Origin: Taibaiella sp.
GTDB lineage: Bacteria > Bacteroidota > Bacteroidia > Chitinophagales > Chitinophagaceae
Assembly: GCA_013815385.1 (NCBI GenBank)
Contig: JACDGL010000015.1
Coordinates: 1 to 53,311 of the forward strand
DNA length: 53,311 nucleotides
Reading direction: 5' to 3'
Below the pieces are notes generated by a model. The model saw only the letters and a list, made by a program, of their open reading frames with translations, was not told the DNA's origin and ran no database searches. The position numbers were made by a program, and so were the translations under genes. The first letter of the stretch is position 1; each line of letters starts with the position of its first letter. This document shows positions 1 to 8,184 of the stretch, piece by piece.

Positions 1-169
1 GTATATACCCGATGGCATGTCCCATGAGTGCCACCCTAAACCCTGGCGTAGGGATTTGAAAGCTAAGGTTGTAGAGTTGCAGGCTTATTCAAAAGCATTG
101 GATGAAGTTGCAGCCGGGTATTACCGGGAAACTGTTGAATATCGTAGAACTATTAAGGAATTGGAAAGT
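1..169. repeat. Left copy of terminal overlap (circular join)
   Basis: Identical to 53143-53311 except that position 43 is C here and T at 53185. The overlap carries the same reading frame across the join. This is expected if a circular or circularly permuted genome was written out slightly past one full turn. The single mismatch could be a population variant or a sequencing error. A true direct terminal repeat is less likely, because the overlap falls inside a gene. Confidence 0.9.
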
Positions 170-415
170 AAACTCAGGGCCGATTTAGAGTCTTGTAATA
201 AAGAGTGGCGGGAAATTAATGACAAGTGTGAGCGGAGGATTGCCGAATTGAAGAAAGCCAATTCCGATTTAGCCGCCGCCTTAATCAAGCCCGAAATAAA
301 GGGTAAGGAATATAAATTCCATTTGTTAGTCGGGGGCGACTTTGTTTGTGGCTTTTGCGGCTCGACTAATCCAACTGTCACCGGTATTCAATCTCACATT
401 CGAGATAATCATTAA
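2..415 (+). CDS. Zinc-finger coiled-coil protein, 3' part (gene crosses the circular join)
   Basis: The frame is open at the left edge and continues from the GTG at 53105, so the ATG at 17 is internal. The joined protein starts MSDLFWRCYECKRYI and has an N-terminal CX2CX9HXC zinc motif. A charged, Glu/Lys-rich middle of about 70 residues is probably a coiled coil. A C-terminal C2H2-like finger follows (CGFC, then a His pair at the end). No enzymatic motif is visible. The next gene has the same CX2CX9HXC spacing, so the two may be distant relatives. Function unknown. Confidence 0.85.
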   Translation, partial: YIPDGMSHECHPKPWRRDLKAKVVELQAYSKALDEVAAGYYRETVEYRRTIKELESKLRADLESCNKEWREINDKCERRIAELKKANSDLAAALIKPEIKGKEYKFHLLVGGDFVCGFCGSTNPTVTGIQSHIRDNH

Positions 416-433
416 GGTTTAGGAGGCGTTAAA

Positions 434-685
434 TTGAGCGATTTTCTTAGCGATAGCCAACACTTAGACGAGATTCGGGGCAACATAATTGACGTTGAAA
501 CCGAGCAGCAAAAGACCAATGAGTTACTCGGCCAGATAATTGAGGAGTTAAAGAAATTGAATAAGGTTTTAATACCGTTCCAGTTTCCTTCGTTCCCAAC
601 TGCTCCTGCATCGGGATACACGTGCATGATGTGCGGTGGTTGGATTAGTACTTCTGCCCCGCATAATTGCAGCTTAGTTAGATGA
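434..685 (+). CDS. Small protein with CX2CX9HXC zinc motif
   Basis: An 83-residue protein with a TTG start chosen because a strong AGGAGG lies at 421-426. The first 50 residues are acidic and helical. The C-terminus has CMMC, then nine residues, then HNC, the same spacing as the N-terminal motif of the preceding gene. The stop overlaps the ATG of the next gene, so the two are translationally coupled. Function not recognised. Confidence 0.8.
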   Translation: MSDFLSDSQHLDEIRGNIIDVETEQQKTNELLGQIIEELKKLNKVLIPFQFPSFPTAPASGYTCMMCGGWISTSAPHNCSLVR

Positions 686-933
686 CCGCACTAAACGTCC
701 AACACCAACAGCCTAATAATATGGAGCCGCTACAACAGTTGACCCTGAGAGAACTAGAAGCCACTTCTCTGGTTGCCCTGGATTTGAGCGATAAACAAAT
801 AGCCCGAAAGATGGGCGTAAGTTTAGCGTCGGTGGCAAGTTACATTCGCATGGCCCGTACTAAACTTAATTGCGCTACCAGAGTAGGGCTTGCTGTCTGG
901 TATGTTCAGAATTACGGCTCCCCATCCGGTTAA
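682..933 (+). CDS. LuxR/GerE-type helix-turn-helix protein
   Basis: An 83-residue protein that is almost entirely one DNA-binding domain. Residues 20-75 fit the GerE/LuxR C-terminal HTH or sigma-70 region 4-like pattern: LTLRELE, then LSDKQIARKMGVS, then VASYIRMARTKL. There is no receiver or ligand-binding domain. Just upstream of the terminase genes, a role as late-gene activator is plausible but inferred. It overlaps the previous stop by ATGA. Confidence 0.8.
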   Translation: MTALNVQHQQPNNMEPLQQLTLRELEATSLVALDLSDKQIARKMGVSLASVASYIRMARTKLNCATRVGLAVWYVQNYGSPSG

Positions 934-978
934 GTAAATTAACGATAGCATTTTAGAGTAGGGTGGGGGATAATTAAT

Positions 979-1254
979 GTGGTGATTACTCAGGAAGTAC
1001 AGGCACAACAAACAATGTCAAGAAGACGCAGGAACCTGGAACTCTTGCTAACGCTAGAGCCAGAGCAAGAACCGCTTAAACGATATAAATTTAGTCACAA
1101 CGAGAAGTTTAGAGGTTGGACGGTCTGGGTCTGCAAGTGCTGCGGGTACGTGCGTTTGGAGTTTCAAGCGGCCCCGGCTGGATGGTTTTGTGGTAAGTAC
1201 TGCGAGCTTCTTTACCGGATCGATCCGGTACTATTGATGGTGGGTGAGGGGTGA
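979..1254 (+). CDS. Small basic protein with CX2C zinc-binding motifs
   Basis: A 91-residue protein with GTG start. The GGGGGA at 964-969 supports it; an internal ATG at 1015 is the alternative. The N-terminal third is Arg-rich. The C-terminal half has VCKCCGYV and, later, WFCGKYC, a likely single zinc site. A nucleic-acid-binding adaptor is possible. No family recognised. Confidence 0.7.
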   Translation: MVITQEVQAQQTMSRRRRNLELLLTLEPEQEPLKRYKFSHNEKFRGWTVWVCKCCGYVRLEFQAAPAGWFCGKYCELLYRIDPVLLMVGEG

Positions 1255-1296
1255 GTAGTTATTTGATAAATTCATTATTTCACAACTATAAAAGAT

Positions 1297-1656
1297 ATGG
1301 CAAGAACTAAACAATTTAAACCGCAACAAATAATTGATGCTCTGGTAAAGAATCATGGCATGGTTTATTTATCTGCAAAAGAACTTGGTTGTGAACCGAA
1401 AACTATTTACAACTATGCTAAAGATAGCCCTGAAATCCAAGAGGCAATCAATAACGCACGCGGCGAAGTCACTGATAATGCTGAATCTAAATTATTTGAT
1501 GCAATTAACAAAGGTGAAGCCTGGGCTATTTGTTTTTATCTAAAGACGCAAGGAAAAAGTCGAGGTTATGTTGAGCGCCAGGAAGTTAGTGGTCCTGACG
1601 GTAACGAATTAGTCATTAGGGTAAATCGTGACAGAAATCCTATTAAGCCAGCTTAA
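1297..1656 (+). CDS. terS: Terminase small subunit (putative)
   Basis: A 119-residue protein directly before and overlapping the large terminase. Residues 8-45 form an HTH of the phage terminase-small/transposase-like type (IIDALVKNHG, then AKELGCEPKTIYNYAK). Residues 48-95 are a helical segment ending in KTQGKSRGYVER, a common feature of small terminase-like DNA-recognition proteins. It would bind the packaging site and hand DNA to TerL. The Shine-Dalgarno before the ATG is weak. The call rests on the fold-like pattern and position. Confidence 0.75.
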   Translation: MARTKQFKPQQIIDALVKNHGMVYLSAKELGCEPKTIYNYAKDSPEIQEAINNARGEVTDNAESKLFDAINKGEAWAICFYLKTQGKSRGYVERQEVSGPDGNELVIRVNRDRNPIKPA

Positions 1657-2869
1657 TTATCATCCAGGGCAACAAAAGGTTATTGATGAACAGGCTAGAT
1701 TCAATTGTGTTTGTTGTGGGAGAAGATGGGGGAAATCTATTCTAGGTATTGACTTACTAACCGATATTGCTTTAGAAGGATTACCAACAGCATGGTTTAG
1801 TCCGACTTACAAAATGCTTGAGGAAGTTTGGCGAGATGCTTTAATAGCCCTAAAACCAGTTATTCTCAAGGTTAATGTTCAGGTAAAGCGGATTGAGTTA
1901 ATTACTGGGGGCATACTGGATTTCTGGTCACTAGAAAATGCTGATGCTGCGCGTGGTAGAAAATACGCTAGAGTAGTAGTAGATGAAGCTGCTATGGTTG
2001 CGACGCTTCAACAGGACTGGCAAGAGGCAATCCGCCCAACCCTGACCGATTATGAGGGTAGCGCCTGGTTCTTTTCAACTCCTAAAGGGATGACATTTTT
2101 CAGGGTAATATGGAATTTGGGTCAAGACCCACTCAGAACTGAATGGGCCAGTTGGCAAATGCCGACAGTTACAAACCCTTATATTAACCCTGCTGAGATA
2201 GAATCGGCCCGCCTAGAATTACCGGAGAGAGCTTTTGAGCAAGAATATCTCGCATTATTTTTGGAGGACGCGGGCGGGGTATTTCGAGGTGTTCGTAAGA
2301 TTGCCACAGGTAAAATATTACAGCCTTATCCTAGTAGGTTTGGGGCCGGGATCGACTGGGGCAAATCCAACGATTTTACTTTTATATCGGTGTTTGACCA
2401 GGCTAACGGTAAGATGGTTGATTTTGACCGGTTCAATAAAATTGACTGGTTCTTTCAGCGAGAACGGCTAAAGACTATGTTTGCCAAGTGGAAACCTTTT
2501 GTTGGCATGGCTGAACGTAACTCAATCGGTGATCCGAACATTGAAGCTTTGCAGCGTGAGGGTTTACCCATAGTTGGCTTTGACACAACCGCAACCAGCA
2601 AGCCGCCCTTGATTGAAAGTTGGGGGCTGGCAATCGAACGGGGGCAGACTGAGCTAATCAATGATCCGGTGATAGTGGCCGAGCATGAAGCATACGAAAG
2701 AACTGTTAGCACCGTAACCGGCCGGTCAAGGTACGGGGCGCCTGAAGGCATGCATGACGACTCGGTTATTGGTGCCGCTCTTGGCTGGCATGCTATTACC
2801 CAGGGCAAAGTATTCAGGGCAGTAGTCGGCGGCCAGCGCCCGGTAGTGCAGAGTTATAATCCGAGGTAG
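1628..2869 (+). CDS. terL: Terminase large subunit
   Basis: A 413-residue packaging motor with GTG start overlapping terS by 29 bases. The ATPase half has Walker A GRRWGKS (residues 31-37), Walker B VVVDE (116-120) and the coupling motif FFSTPKG. The nuclease half has the RNase H-like acidic clusters AGIDWGKS and MHDDSV. The protein pumps DNA through the portal and cuts the concatemer. Length and motif order are normal and nothing appears broken. Confidence 0.96.
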   Translation: MTEILLSQLNYHPGQQKVIDEQARFNCVCCGRRWGKSILGIDLLTDIALEGLPTAWFSPTYKMLEEVWRDALIALKPVILKVNVQVKRIELITGGILDFWSLENADAARGRKYARVVVDEAAMVATLQQDWQEAIRPTLTDYEGSAWFFSTPKGMTFFRVIWNLGQDPLRTEWASWQMPTVTNPYINPAEIESARLELPERAFEQEYLALFLEDAGGVFRGVRKIATGKILQPYPSRFGAGIDWGKSNDFTFISVFDQANGKMVDFDRFNKIDWFFQRERLKTMFAKWKPFVGMAERNSIGDPNIEALQREGLPIVGFDTTATSKPPLIESWGLAIERGQTELINDPVIVAEHEAYERTVSTVTGRSRYGAPEGMHDDSVIGAALGWHAITQGKVFRAVVGGQRPVVQSYNPR

Positions 2870-2871
2870 TG

Positions 2872-3213
2872 ATGAAATACAAAGAGAAACCTCCAACAAT
2901 CGAAGCTTTCCAGTGGACCGGCGGGGAAGACCAGACAGAAGACCCTGAATGGGTTGTTGAGGCAATAAAGCGCGGTCAGATACGTTTCAAGAATGAAGGT
3001 ATGCCTGGGGTTTTCATGGTTATTGATACTTATGCGGGTGAACTTAATGTCCTGCCGGGTGATTACATAGTCAATTATGGTCGGAGTATTTTCCCTTTAC
3101 CTAAATCAGATTTTGAAGCCAAGTATGAAATATTATCAGAAACACAAAACTTTGACTTGGATAATTTTCGCCATGAGTTATCTGATTATATTAAAACTAT
3201 TTTTGGGGGTTAG
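2872..3213 (+). CDS. Conserved phage protein of the EAFQWTG / PGDYIV family
   Basis: A 113-residue protein that begins KYKEKPPTIEAFQWTG and has LNVLPGDYIVNYG near residue 65, followed by a terminal F-x3-Y-E pattern. This layout recurs in many small phage proteins of unknown function. ATG at 2872 is preferred over the GTG three bases upstream, which overlaps the terL stop. No catalytic residues are evident. Confidence 0.8.
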   Translation: MKYKEKPPTIEAFQWTGGEDQTEDPEWVVEAIKRGQIRFKNEGMPGVFMVIDTYAGELNVLPGDYIVNYGRSIFPLPKSDFEAKYEILSETQNFDLDNFRHELSDYIKTIFGG

Positions 3214-3214
3214 T

Positions 3215-4300
3215 GTGGAAACTTTACAGTTGGATGAGAAGCGGTGTTCTAAGTGTAAAGAGGTTAAGAGTAGGGGGGAGTTTCACCCAAGTAAAATACA
3301 CCGTTTTGGTATTTATCCTTCATGTAGAAATTGTAATACTAAAATGCAATTTCTGAGTCGGGTAGAAAAGGCATCTGTTAAAGACCCGAACGGTATACAG
3401 TGTCCAATTTGTGGTTTTTATTTTGGAAGATTGTTATCGCATACTATACCAGCCCACAATATCTATAAAGAAAATCTAATATTAATGGGCATAACAAAGT
3501 TTAATTCTGATTTAACTTTATTGACAATGGGAAAAGGCCAAAGGATACCAAAACCGAATTGTAGGAAAGGTGATTTTGCGGAAATAACTGAAAGGAGTAT
3601 AACTTTTCCCGATAAATATTGGCCTGCCGATTGCCAGTTCGTTAAGGTAGTAGTAAAGAAAACTGAGTTTCAGATTCTATTTAATCCAAGTATAAATAAA
3701 TTGCTTTCCACAAAGAAAGTTCGTCTGCCAGATTATAAATCTCATAGAATTAGAGTAACCATTCATTTAGGATTACTTAGGCAGTTGGAAATATCACGGC
3801 CTATTCTCGCTCTTAGAAATGGGGCAGGGTTTGCAATACAGTTTTATCAACAAGATGGCGAGCTTTTAGAACCATTTACTTATTGGGCAAAGCATGGTCA
3901 GAGCATGAAGAATACCGCAGGTTTAACGACATATTCTCATGCTTTAACACCTAATATTTCTATAGGGGACCATTTATGGCCCCAAAATGCTGAGTATGCT
4001 TATTACGATTTGTTTAAGACAAGTCGGGGTATTAGATATTACGATGTTTTACCAGTATCAAGAACTGGACACATAGTCAATCCTAAATCCGGTGAACTAT
4101 TACAATATATCGGTCTTTTCGAGTGCCGGGAAGTACGTTTAATGGGTAACAGAATTTGTATACCTGCTGGCAGGTTTATCCATGAAAATAACATCCCATC
4201 CGGTGATTGGGATTTAAAAGAAGTCCTTCCAAGTGGCGCACTACGTTTCCGTCTTTACCGCGAACGCCAACCAAAGCCAAGTGAGGATATAGCGAGTTAA
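3215..4300 (+). CDS. Two-zinc-finger protein of unknown function between terminase and portal
   Basis: A 361-residue protein. GTG at 3215 is chosen because it follows GGGGG at 3204-3209 and starts just after the previous stop; the frame is open further upstream but would overlap that gene. The first 35 residues hold a treble-clef-like finger (CSKC, then CRNC) like those next to phage HNH nucleases. A second finger follows (CPICGFYF, then H-x4-H). The remaining ~280 residues have no recognised motif. AT-richer than its neighbours, so it may be a late insertion. It could be a nuclease with an unfamiliar core, but no HNH triad is visible. Confidence 0.75.
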   Translation: METLQLDEKRCSKCKEVKSRGEFHPSKIHRFGIYPSCRNCNTKMQFLSRVEKASVKDPNGIQCPICGFYFGRLLSHTIPAHNIYKENLILMGITKFNSDLTLLTMGKGQRIPKPNCRKGDFAEITERSITFPDKYWPADCQFVKVVVKKTEFQILFNPSINKLLSTKKVRLPDYKSHRIRVTIHLGLLRQLEISRPILALRNGAGFAIQFYQQDGELLEPFTYWAKHGQSMKNTAGLTTYSHALTPNISIGDHLWPQNAEYAYYDLFKTSRGIRYYDVLPVSRTGHIVNPKSGELLQYIGLFECREVRLMGNRICIPAGRFIHENNIPSGDWDLKEVLPSGALRFRLYRERQPKPSEDIAS

Positions 4301-4301
4301 G

Positions 4302-4502
4302 ATGACCATCGAACGCCACCAAAACCAAACCGAACAGCAGATTGAAGAAAAGGCCCGCTCCTTGCAAAAACAACTTTGCAATGACCAGCGCCTATTCGAG
4401 CAACTTAAGCTTTTGGTGGGGCTAGACCGTGGTGGTATAATTAAGCTTATTTACAACGTGTCGCCTAATTTGCAAAAGGTTGGCTATGAACAGCAATTGT
4501 GA
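4302..4502 (+). CDS. Hypothetical small helical protein
   Basis: A 66-residue Gln/Glu/Lys-rich protein starting one base after the previous stop and overlapping the next gene. The predicted structure is two helices (QQIEEKARSLQKQL and LFEQLKLLVGL). No family is recognised. Operon position and tight spacing support translation. Confidence 0.65.
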   Translation: MTIERHQNQTEQQIEEKARSLQKQLCNDQRLFEQLKLLVGLDRGGIIKLIYNVSPNLQKVGYEQQL

Positions 4503-4752
4503 TGATCTAGTTCTGACGCAGTACACAGCACAAGCAATTTTAATGTCTGCAAAAAAACAAATATCACTAGAATTAGAACGCTTTGAATTTCTAAGCGATA
4601 GTTTAAATGGCGGTTTAGATGAGATTAATGATAATCAGTGCGATTTCGGGGTGCTTATTGATACTTTGGAATCTGCTATTCAGCAGTTGTTATTAGTAAA
4701 ACCTTATTTGTTCAATCAAAAAAAACTAAAAGAAATGTTGAGTGACAGTTAG
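4486..4752 (+). CDS. Hypothetical small acidic protein
   Basis: An 88-residue protein. ATG at 4486 is chosen because AAAGGT at 4475-4480 sits at the right distance; a TTG two codons earlier is the alternative. It is acidic and mostly helical, with no cysteine cluster or membrane segment. It is the last gene before the RNA gene and terminator at 4.8-5.0 kb. Confidence 0.65.
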   Translation: MNSNCDDLVLTQYTAQAILMSAKKQISLELERFEFLSDSLNGGLDEINDNQCDFGVLIDTLESAIQQLLLVKPYLFNQKKLKEMLSDS

Positions 4753-4768
4753 CAATTATAACCATCTC

Positions 4769-4797
4769 TTGACAGTAGTTACGTAATGTGCTAAATT
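4769..4797 (+). promoter_or_regulatory. Sigma-70-type promoter for the small RNA at 4.8 kb
   Basis: TTGACA at 4769-4774, a 17-base spacer, and TAAATT at 4792-4797. The predicted first base is about G4805, exactly where the long closing helix of the RNA begins. Confidence 0.7.
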
Positions 4798-4804
4798 GAA
4801 TATT

Positions 4805-5000
4805 GTAAACCTGTATTCTCAATATTTGCTTTAGAGAGCAGGGCAAGCTAATCAGCAAAACCCTGTGCGTGTAGGTTAAAGTCCTATCAGGTTTACAGGC
4901 AATCATAATAATTTAATACCATTTATACCACCTTATAGTCGTAACAAATACGCGGGCGGTATCCAAAGTCTTCAATGGCTGCGGATACCGCCCTTTTCGT
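4805..5000 (+). ncRNA. Candidate phage small RNA between terminase and portal genes
   Basis: A ~195-nucleotide transcript is bounded by a promoter and a perfect terminator and has no ORF. A 10-bp helix (4804-4813 with 4888-4897) closes a multibranch domain. Inside are CAGGG 4839-4843 with CCCTG 4861-4865 (with an inner GCT/AGC), and GTAGG 4871-4875 with CCTAT 4883-4887 over a seven-base loop. The last arm stacks directly on the closing helix, as a T-arm does in tRNA, but no anticodon arm or 7-bp acceptor stem fits. It could be a packaging-related RNA, a regulator or a leader element. No Rfam family is recognised. Confidence 0.6.
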
Positions 5001-5003
5001 TTT
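4954..5003 (+). terminator. Intrinsic terminator before the portal gene
   Basis: GGGCGGTATCC at 4954-4964 pairs perfectly with GGATACCGCCC at 4983-4993 over an 18-base loop, followed by TTTTCGTTTT. The 11-bp GC-rich stem is strong. It ends the small RNA and may also separate terminase from head-gene transcription. Confidence 0.88.
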
Positions 5004-5027
5004 AAAGCTTTCCGAGTCGAGAATTAA

Positions 5028-6620
5028 ATGCCACAGCCAAAGCTACAAGGCGATACCGCTTTAGCCCAACCTACAAATGCAGATATAAAAGAGCAAGCCC
5101 GGCAACTTGAGACATTAAATACCCCGAATATAAACCCCTTTAAAGAATACGTTAGTGGCGGCGCACTCACTTACCTACAGGATTACTACCGGACGTTACC
5201 TCAGTACATTGACGATATTACAGCCGATTTTGGTACTGAGATTTACGACCGGATGCTAAAGGACTCTCAGGTAACAAGTGCTTTTGAGTCACTTCGCATG
5301 GGGGTGCTTGCCAGTGGTATCAACTTCCCTGGCCGGGTACAGGATGCCGAAGCGGCGGAATTCGCCCAGTCCGAAGAAGTACGCGGTTTTGTAGAGCGCA
5401 ACCTTACTCAGAGGTTAAATCAGCCTTTCCGCCAGATTTGTTATGACCTTTTAGAAGGCATGGCAAGCGGCCACAAGGTAGCCGAACTGATTTATGAGTA
5501 TGCCGACCAGGACGAAGCGGACGAGGACAAAGGCAAGATTGTTCTAAAGGCAATCAAGGTTAAGCCTCAACGCGCTACTGCTTTTGTAGTGGACGCTTAT
5601 TACAACGTGGTAGCTCTTATCGGCCTGTTACCCGGCTACGGCATGAACGGCATGATAGTTACTCAGGGGCTTATCGCTAATCCTTCTAATAACGATACGG
5701 CCAATTCCCCTAACAATTTACTACCACGTGAAAAGTTTGCGGTATTTACCTACCGGCCCCAGGACAGTGACCCACGCGGCACTTCGATACTTAGACCGGC
5801 TTACGACCCCTGGTGGTGCAAGCAACAGGTCAAAAAAGATTATCTGGCTTACATGGCCCGGTTCGGCTCCCCCTCACTTATTGGCTATACACCGGAGGAT
5901 AGCGTGGCTTTCCCGGTTAGCGATAGTTATGCCAACCCTACCCTTGATAACAATGGCGTTCAGCAGTACCGAACACCGGAGGAACTTATGGGTACAGCCC
6001 TGGCCGGTTTCAAGAATGGGTACTACATGGTACTACCAGGCGGTAGCCAGACTCAGGTGATTGAGGCTACCGGTGACGGTTCAGCTTTTACCCGCGCTTT
6101 TGAGTTCTACAACACTGAAATAACCAAAGGTATCCAGTACCAAACTCTTTCAACCAACGAGGGACAGCACGATTCCAGGGCCGCTTCTCAGACCCATGAG
6201 AATGTCAAGGACATGGTTATCAACTTCGCTAAAGAGGCGCTCGCAGACTGCATCAACTGGGACGTGATTTACAACCTTGTCCGTTACAACTACGGAGAAG
6301 ATATAGCCCGCCGTTTCGCCCCGCTGGTGTCATTCAGTGAAGGACCGGCCCAGGACTTTTCATCTGATGCCGGAGCTGTAGCGGCTTTGCAAACATCCGG
6401 GTACTTGCATACAAGTCAATTAGTTGGGATTGATGCCAAATTAAACCTGCCAGCCCGTGACCTTGAGCAACAACTCCAAGAACAAGCGGACGCAAAACAG
6501 GCCCAGGCGGACCAGCAGCAGCAGCAGTTAGAGATTGCTAAAGCAAAGGTTAATCAGCCGCCACCGGGCCAGGGCAACAATCAGCAGCAACAGCCTAAGA
6601 ATAAAGGTAATCAGGCATGA
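5028..6620 (+). CDS. Portal protein (Mu gp29 / DUF935-like)
   Basis: A 530-residue protein at the usual place after terminase. The N-terminal half has ADFGTEIYDRMLKDSQV and the hydrophobic FESLRMGVLASG; the centre has FRQICYDLLEGMASGHKVAE, RGTSILRPAYDPWWCKQ and YLAYMARFGSPSLIGY. This matches Mu-type portals, whose dodecamer forms the DNA channel and terminase dock. The last 60 residues are Gln-rich and disordered, apparently an extension. The stop overlaps the next start by ATGA. Confidence 0.92.
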   Translation: MPQPKLQGDTALAQPTNADIKEQARQLETLNTPNINPFKEYVSGGALTYLQDYYRTLPQYIDDITADFGTEIYDRMLKDSQVTSAFESLRMGVLASGINFPGRVQDAEAAEFAQSEEVRGFVERNLTQRLNQPFRQICYDLLEGMASGHKVAELIYEYADQDEADEDKGKIVLKAIKVKPQRATAFVVDAYYNVVALIGLLPGYGMNGMIVTQGLIANPSNNDTANSPNNLLPREKFAVFTYRPQDSDPRGTSILRPAYDPWWCKQQVKKDYLAYMARFGSPSLIGYTPEDSVAFPVSDSYANPTLDNNGVQQYRTPEELMGTALAGFKNGYYMVLPGGSQTQVIEATGDGSAFTRAFEFYNTEITKGIQYQTLSTNEGQHDSRAASQTHENVKDMVINFAKEALADCINWDVIYNLVRYNYGEDIARRFAPLVSFSEGPAQDFSSDAGAVAALQTSGYLHTSQLVGIDAKLNLPARDLEQQLQEQADAKQAQADQQQQQLEIAKAKVNQPPPGQGNNQQQQPKNKGNQA

Positions 6621-7708
6621 GTGAAACCATAAATATAGCCGAGTTCGATCTTAATGGTGACTACGAAGAAACCGATGACTACGTGATTGTCCGAGGGAAG
6701 ATTTTCCATAGTGGGGACTTCCCTGATAAGAACTTTAGCCTGAACGATGCGGAACTTGCGGCTGCCGTAACCGGGTTTAAGCCAGTCCCGGTGGACTACT
6801 CCCATGTCGAGGGGCCGCTTGATGGCAAGCTCGGTGAACTCCGCAGCGTGTCACTTTCCGAGAACGGCAAAGACTTAATGGGAGAAGTGGCTATCCCTAA
6901 ATGGTTGGATAAGGCTTTAGGAGATACCGCCCGGAAAGTATCTTGCACATGGAACCGCGCCACTAAGCAGCTTGAAAAACTGGCCCTGGTCAATTTGCCC
7001 CGTATACCCGATGCGATACTTTTTGCCGCATTTTGTGAAGCCGAGCAGGAAAAGATTGAGCAAGAAGCCGAGTTTGAGGGCAAGCGCAACAGCACCGCCG
7101 ACCACGGCACTATTCAGAAGATACATGACCACTGCATGAGCCTGGGCGCTAAATGTTCAGGTAGTAACGATGCCGGATATTTTAGCGACACAAACCAAGA
7201 CCCAACCAATAAAGACAAGGAGTTAGACAAAAAGATGAGTGACGAGAATAAAGACAAAGATAACAAGGTTGATTTCAAGGACTCCCCGGAGTACCAGGCC
7301 ATGAAAGCTCAGTTCGATGCTCAGAACACCACTATTGAGCAAATGAAGGCTGACAAGCGCCACAGTGAGGCTGTCCTGGCGGTTGAAGAACTACTCAGGA
7401 CTGGCAAGGCTGTCCCGGCTGAGAAAGCGGCTCTGGTAGCGGCTTTTGAGATGGCCGCCACCGACGATGCCAAAAACCCCATGCAGGTTACTTTCGGTGA
7501 AGGTCAGACCGGCAACCGGGTAGACGCTCTAAAAGCGGTTTATGCAGCGCGTCCGGCTCATGTGCTGTTCGGTGAAACGGTCCCGGTTGGCTCTCAGGTA
7601 CTTTACAGTAGCCAGCAAAAAGACCCGAATGTGGTTAGCCCAGAGCGGCATAAGGAACTTTTGGGAATGTCCGTGGTAGGCCGTGGCCTGCTTGATACCA
7701 ACAAATAA
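6617..7708 (+). CDS. Prohead protease with C-terminal scaffold (Mu I/Z-like)
   Basis: A 363-residue protein just after the portal. Residues 1-140 resemble the Mu-type prohead protease: a VIVRGKIFHSGDFPD start, a VPVDYSHVEGPLDGKLGEL segment with a likely catalytic His, and SCTWNRATKQLEKLALVNLP. Residues ~150-205 are a polar linker. From Met207 on, an acidic Lys-rich helical scaffold follows. An in-frame internal start would make the scaffold alone, as in Mu I/Z and lambda C/Nu3. The exact catalytic residues are not certain from sequence alone. Confidence 0.8.
   Translation: MSETINIAEFDLNGDYEETDDYVIVRGKIFHSGDFPDKNFSLNDAELAAAVTGFKPVPVDYSHVEGPLDGKLGELRSVSLSENGKDLMGEVAIPKWLDKALGDTARKVSCTWNRATKQLEKLALVNLPRIPDAILFAAFCEAEQEKIEQEAEFEGKRNSTADHGTIQKIHDHCMSLGAKCSGSNDAGYFSDTNQDPTNKDKELDKKMSDENKDKDNKVDFKDSPEYQAMKAQFDAQNTTIEQMKADKRHSEAVLAVEELLRTGKAVPAEKAALVAAFEMAATDDAKNPMQVTFGEGQTGNRVDALKAVYAARPAHVLFGETVPVGSQVLYSSQQKDPNVVSPERHKELLGMSVVGRGLLDTNK
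7235..7708 (+). CDS. Nested scaffold protein from internal start (putative)
   Basis: An in-frame ATG at 7235 (codon 207 of the protease gene) is preceded by AAGGAG at 7217-7222. It starts MSDENKDKDNKVDF, a typical scaffold-like acidic leader. The 157-residue product would be helical and would be removed by the protease during head maturation. This follows the Mu and lambda nested-scaffold pattern; translation from this site is inferred. Confidence 0.55.
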   Translation: MSDENKDKDNKVDFKDSPEYQAMKAQFDAQNTTIEQMKADKRHSEAVLAVEELLRTGKAVPAEKAALVAAFEMAATDDAKNPMQVTFGEGQTGNRVDALKAVYAARPAHVLFGETVPVGSQVLYSSQQKDPNVVSPERHKELLGMSVVGRGLLDTNK

Positions 7709-7722
7709 AGGAGAAGACTACC

Positions 7723-8136
7723 ATGCCTACCACAGCTTTAAACACATACAACGCCGGGCTGAAGTTGCAGCCCTTTGTAGACCCGGAAAACGCCCGTGAG
7801 TTGGAAGTTCAACTCGGTAACTCTTTAACCCTGGCCGCCGGAACCCTTTTAGGTGAAGTTACCCTAACCCCCGGCGTATTCAAGGCTTATGCCTCCACTA
7901 ACACAGACGGCAGTCAGATACCGAAAATGATTTTGTCCTACCCGGCAACAAGCGATGGGGCCGGTAACATCACGCTTGCTAATGAGTTCGGTGTAACCCG
8001 CAAATATACCCCGGCTTATTACTGCGGAACTTTCGCCTGTGGCGATCTGGTGGGCCTGGACACGAACGCAATAACTGTTATGGGCGGTCGTCTGGTCACG
8101 GGCACTACTACCAACGGGGTTGTACGGTTCGGTTAA
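7723..8136 (+). CDS. Head decoration protein (lambda gpD-like)
   Basis: A 137-residue beta-rich protein with RBS AAAGGAGAAG, placed between scaffold and capsid genes. It contains LAAGTLLGEVTL, a G-x-F-K-A-Y stretch and ACGDLVGLDTNAI, the pattern of gpD-type decoration proteins. Trimers would brace the capsid at three-fold axes. The match is by pattern and position. Confidence 0.78.
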   Translation: MPTTALNTYNAGLKLQPFVDPENARELEVQLGNSLTLAAGTLLGEVTLTPGVFKAYASTNTDGSQIPKMILSYPATSDGAGNITLANEFGVTRKYTPAYYCGTFACGDLVGLDTNAITVMGGRLVTGTTTNGVVRFG

Positions 8137-8184
8137 TTTGAGCATCAACTATTGAGTTAGTATTAAGGAGTAACTAGAAACAAC

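Noticed and set aside
1-169. Direct terminal repeat used in packaging
   Set aside because: The overlap lies within a gene, is short and has a mismatch; an overlap of a circular assembly is simpler.
4804-4897. tRNA or tmRNA in the 4.8-kb RNA
   Set aside because: The last arm looks like a T-arm and stacks on the closing helix, but the closing helix is 10 bp rather than 7, there is no anticodon arm and the T-loop lacks TTC. A tRNA gene is not supported.
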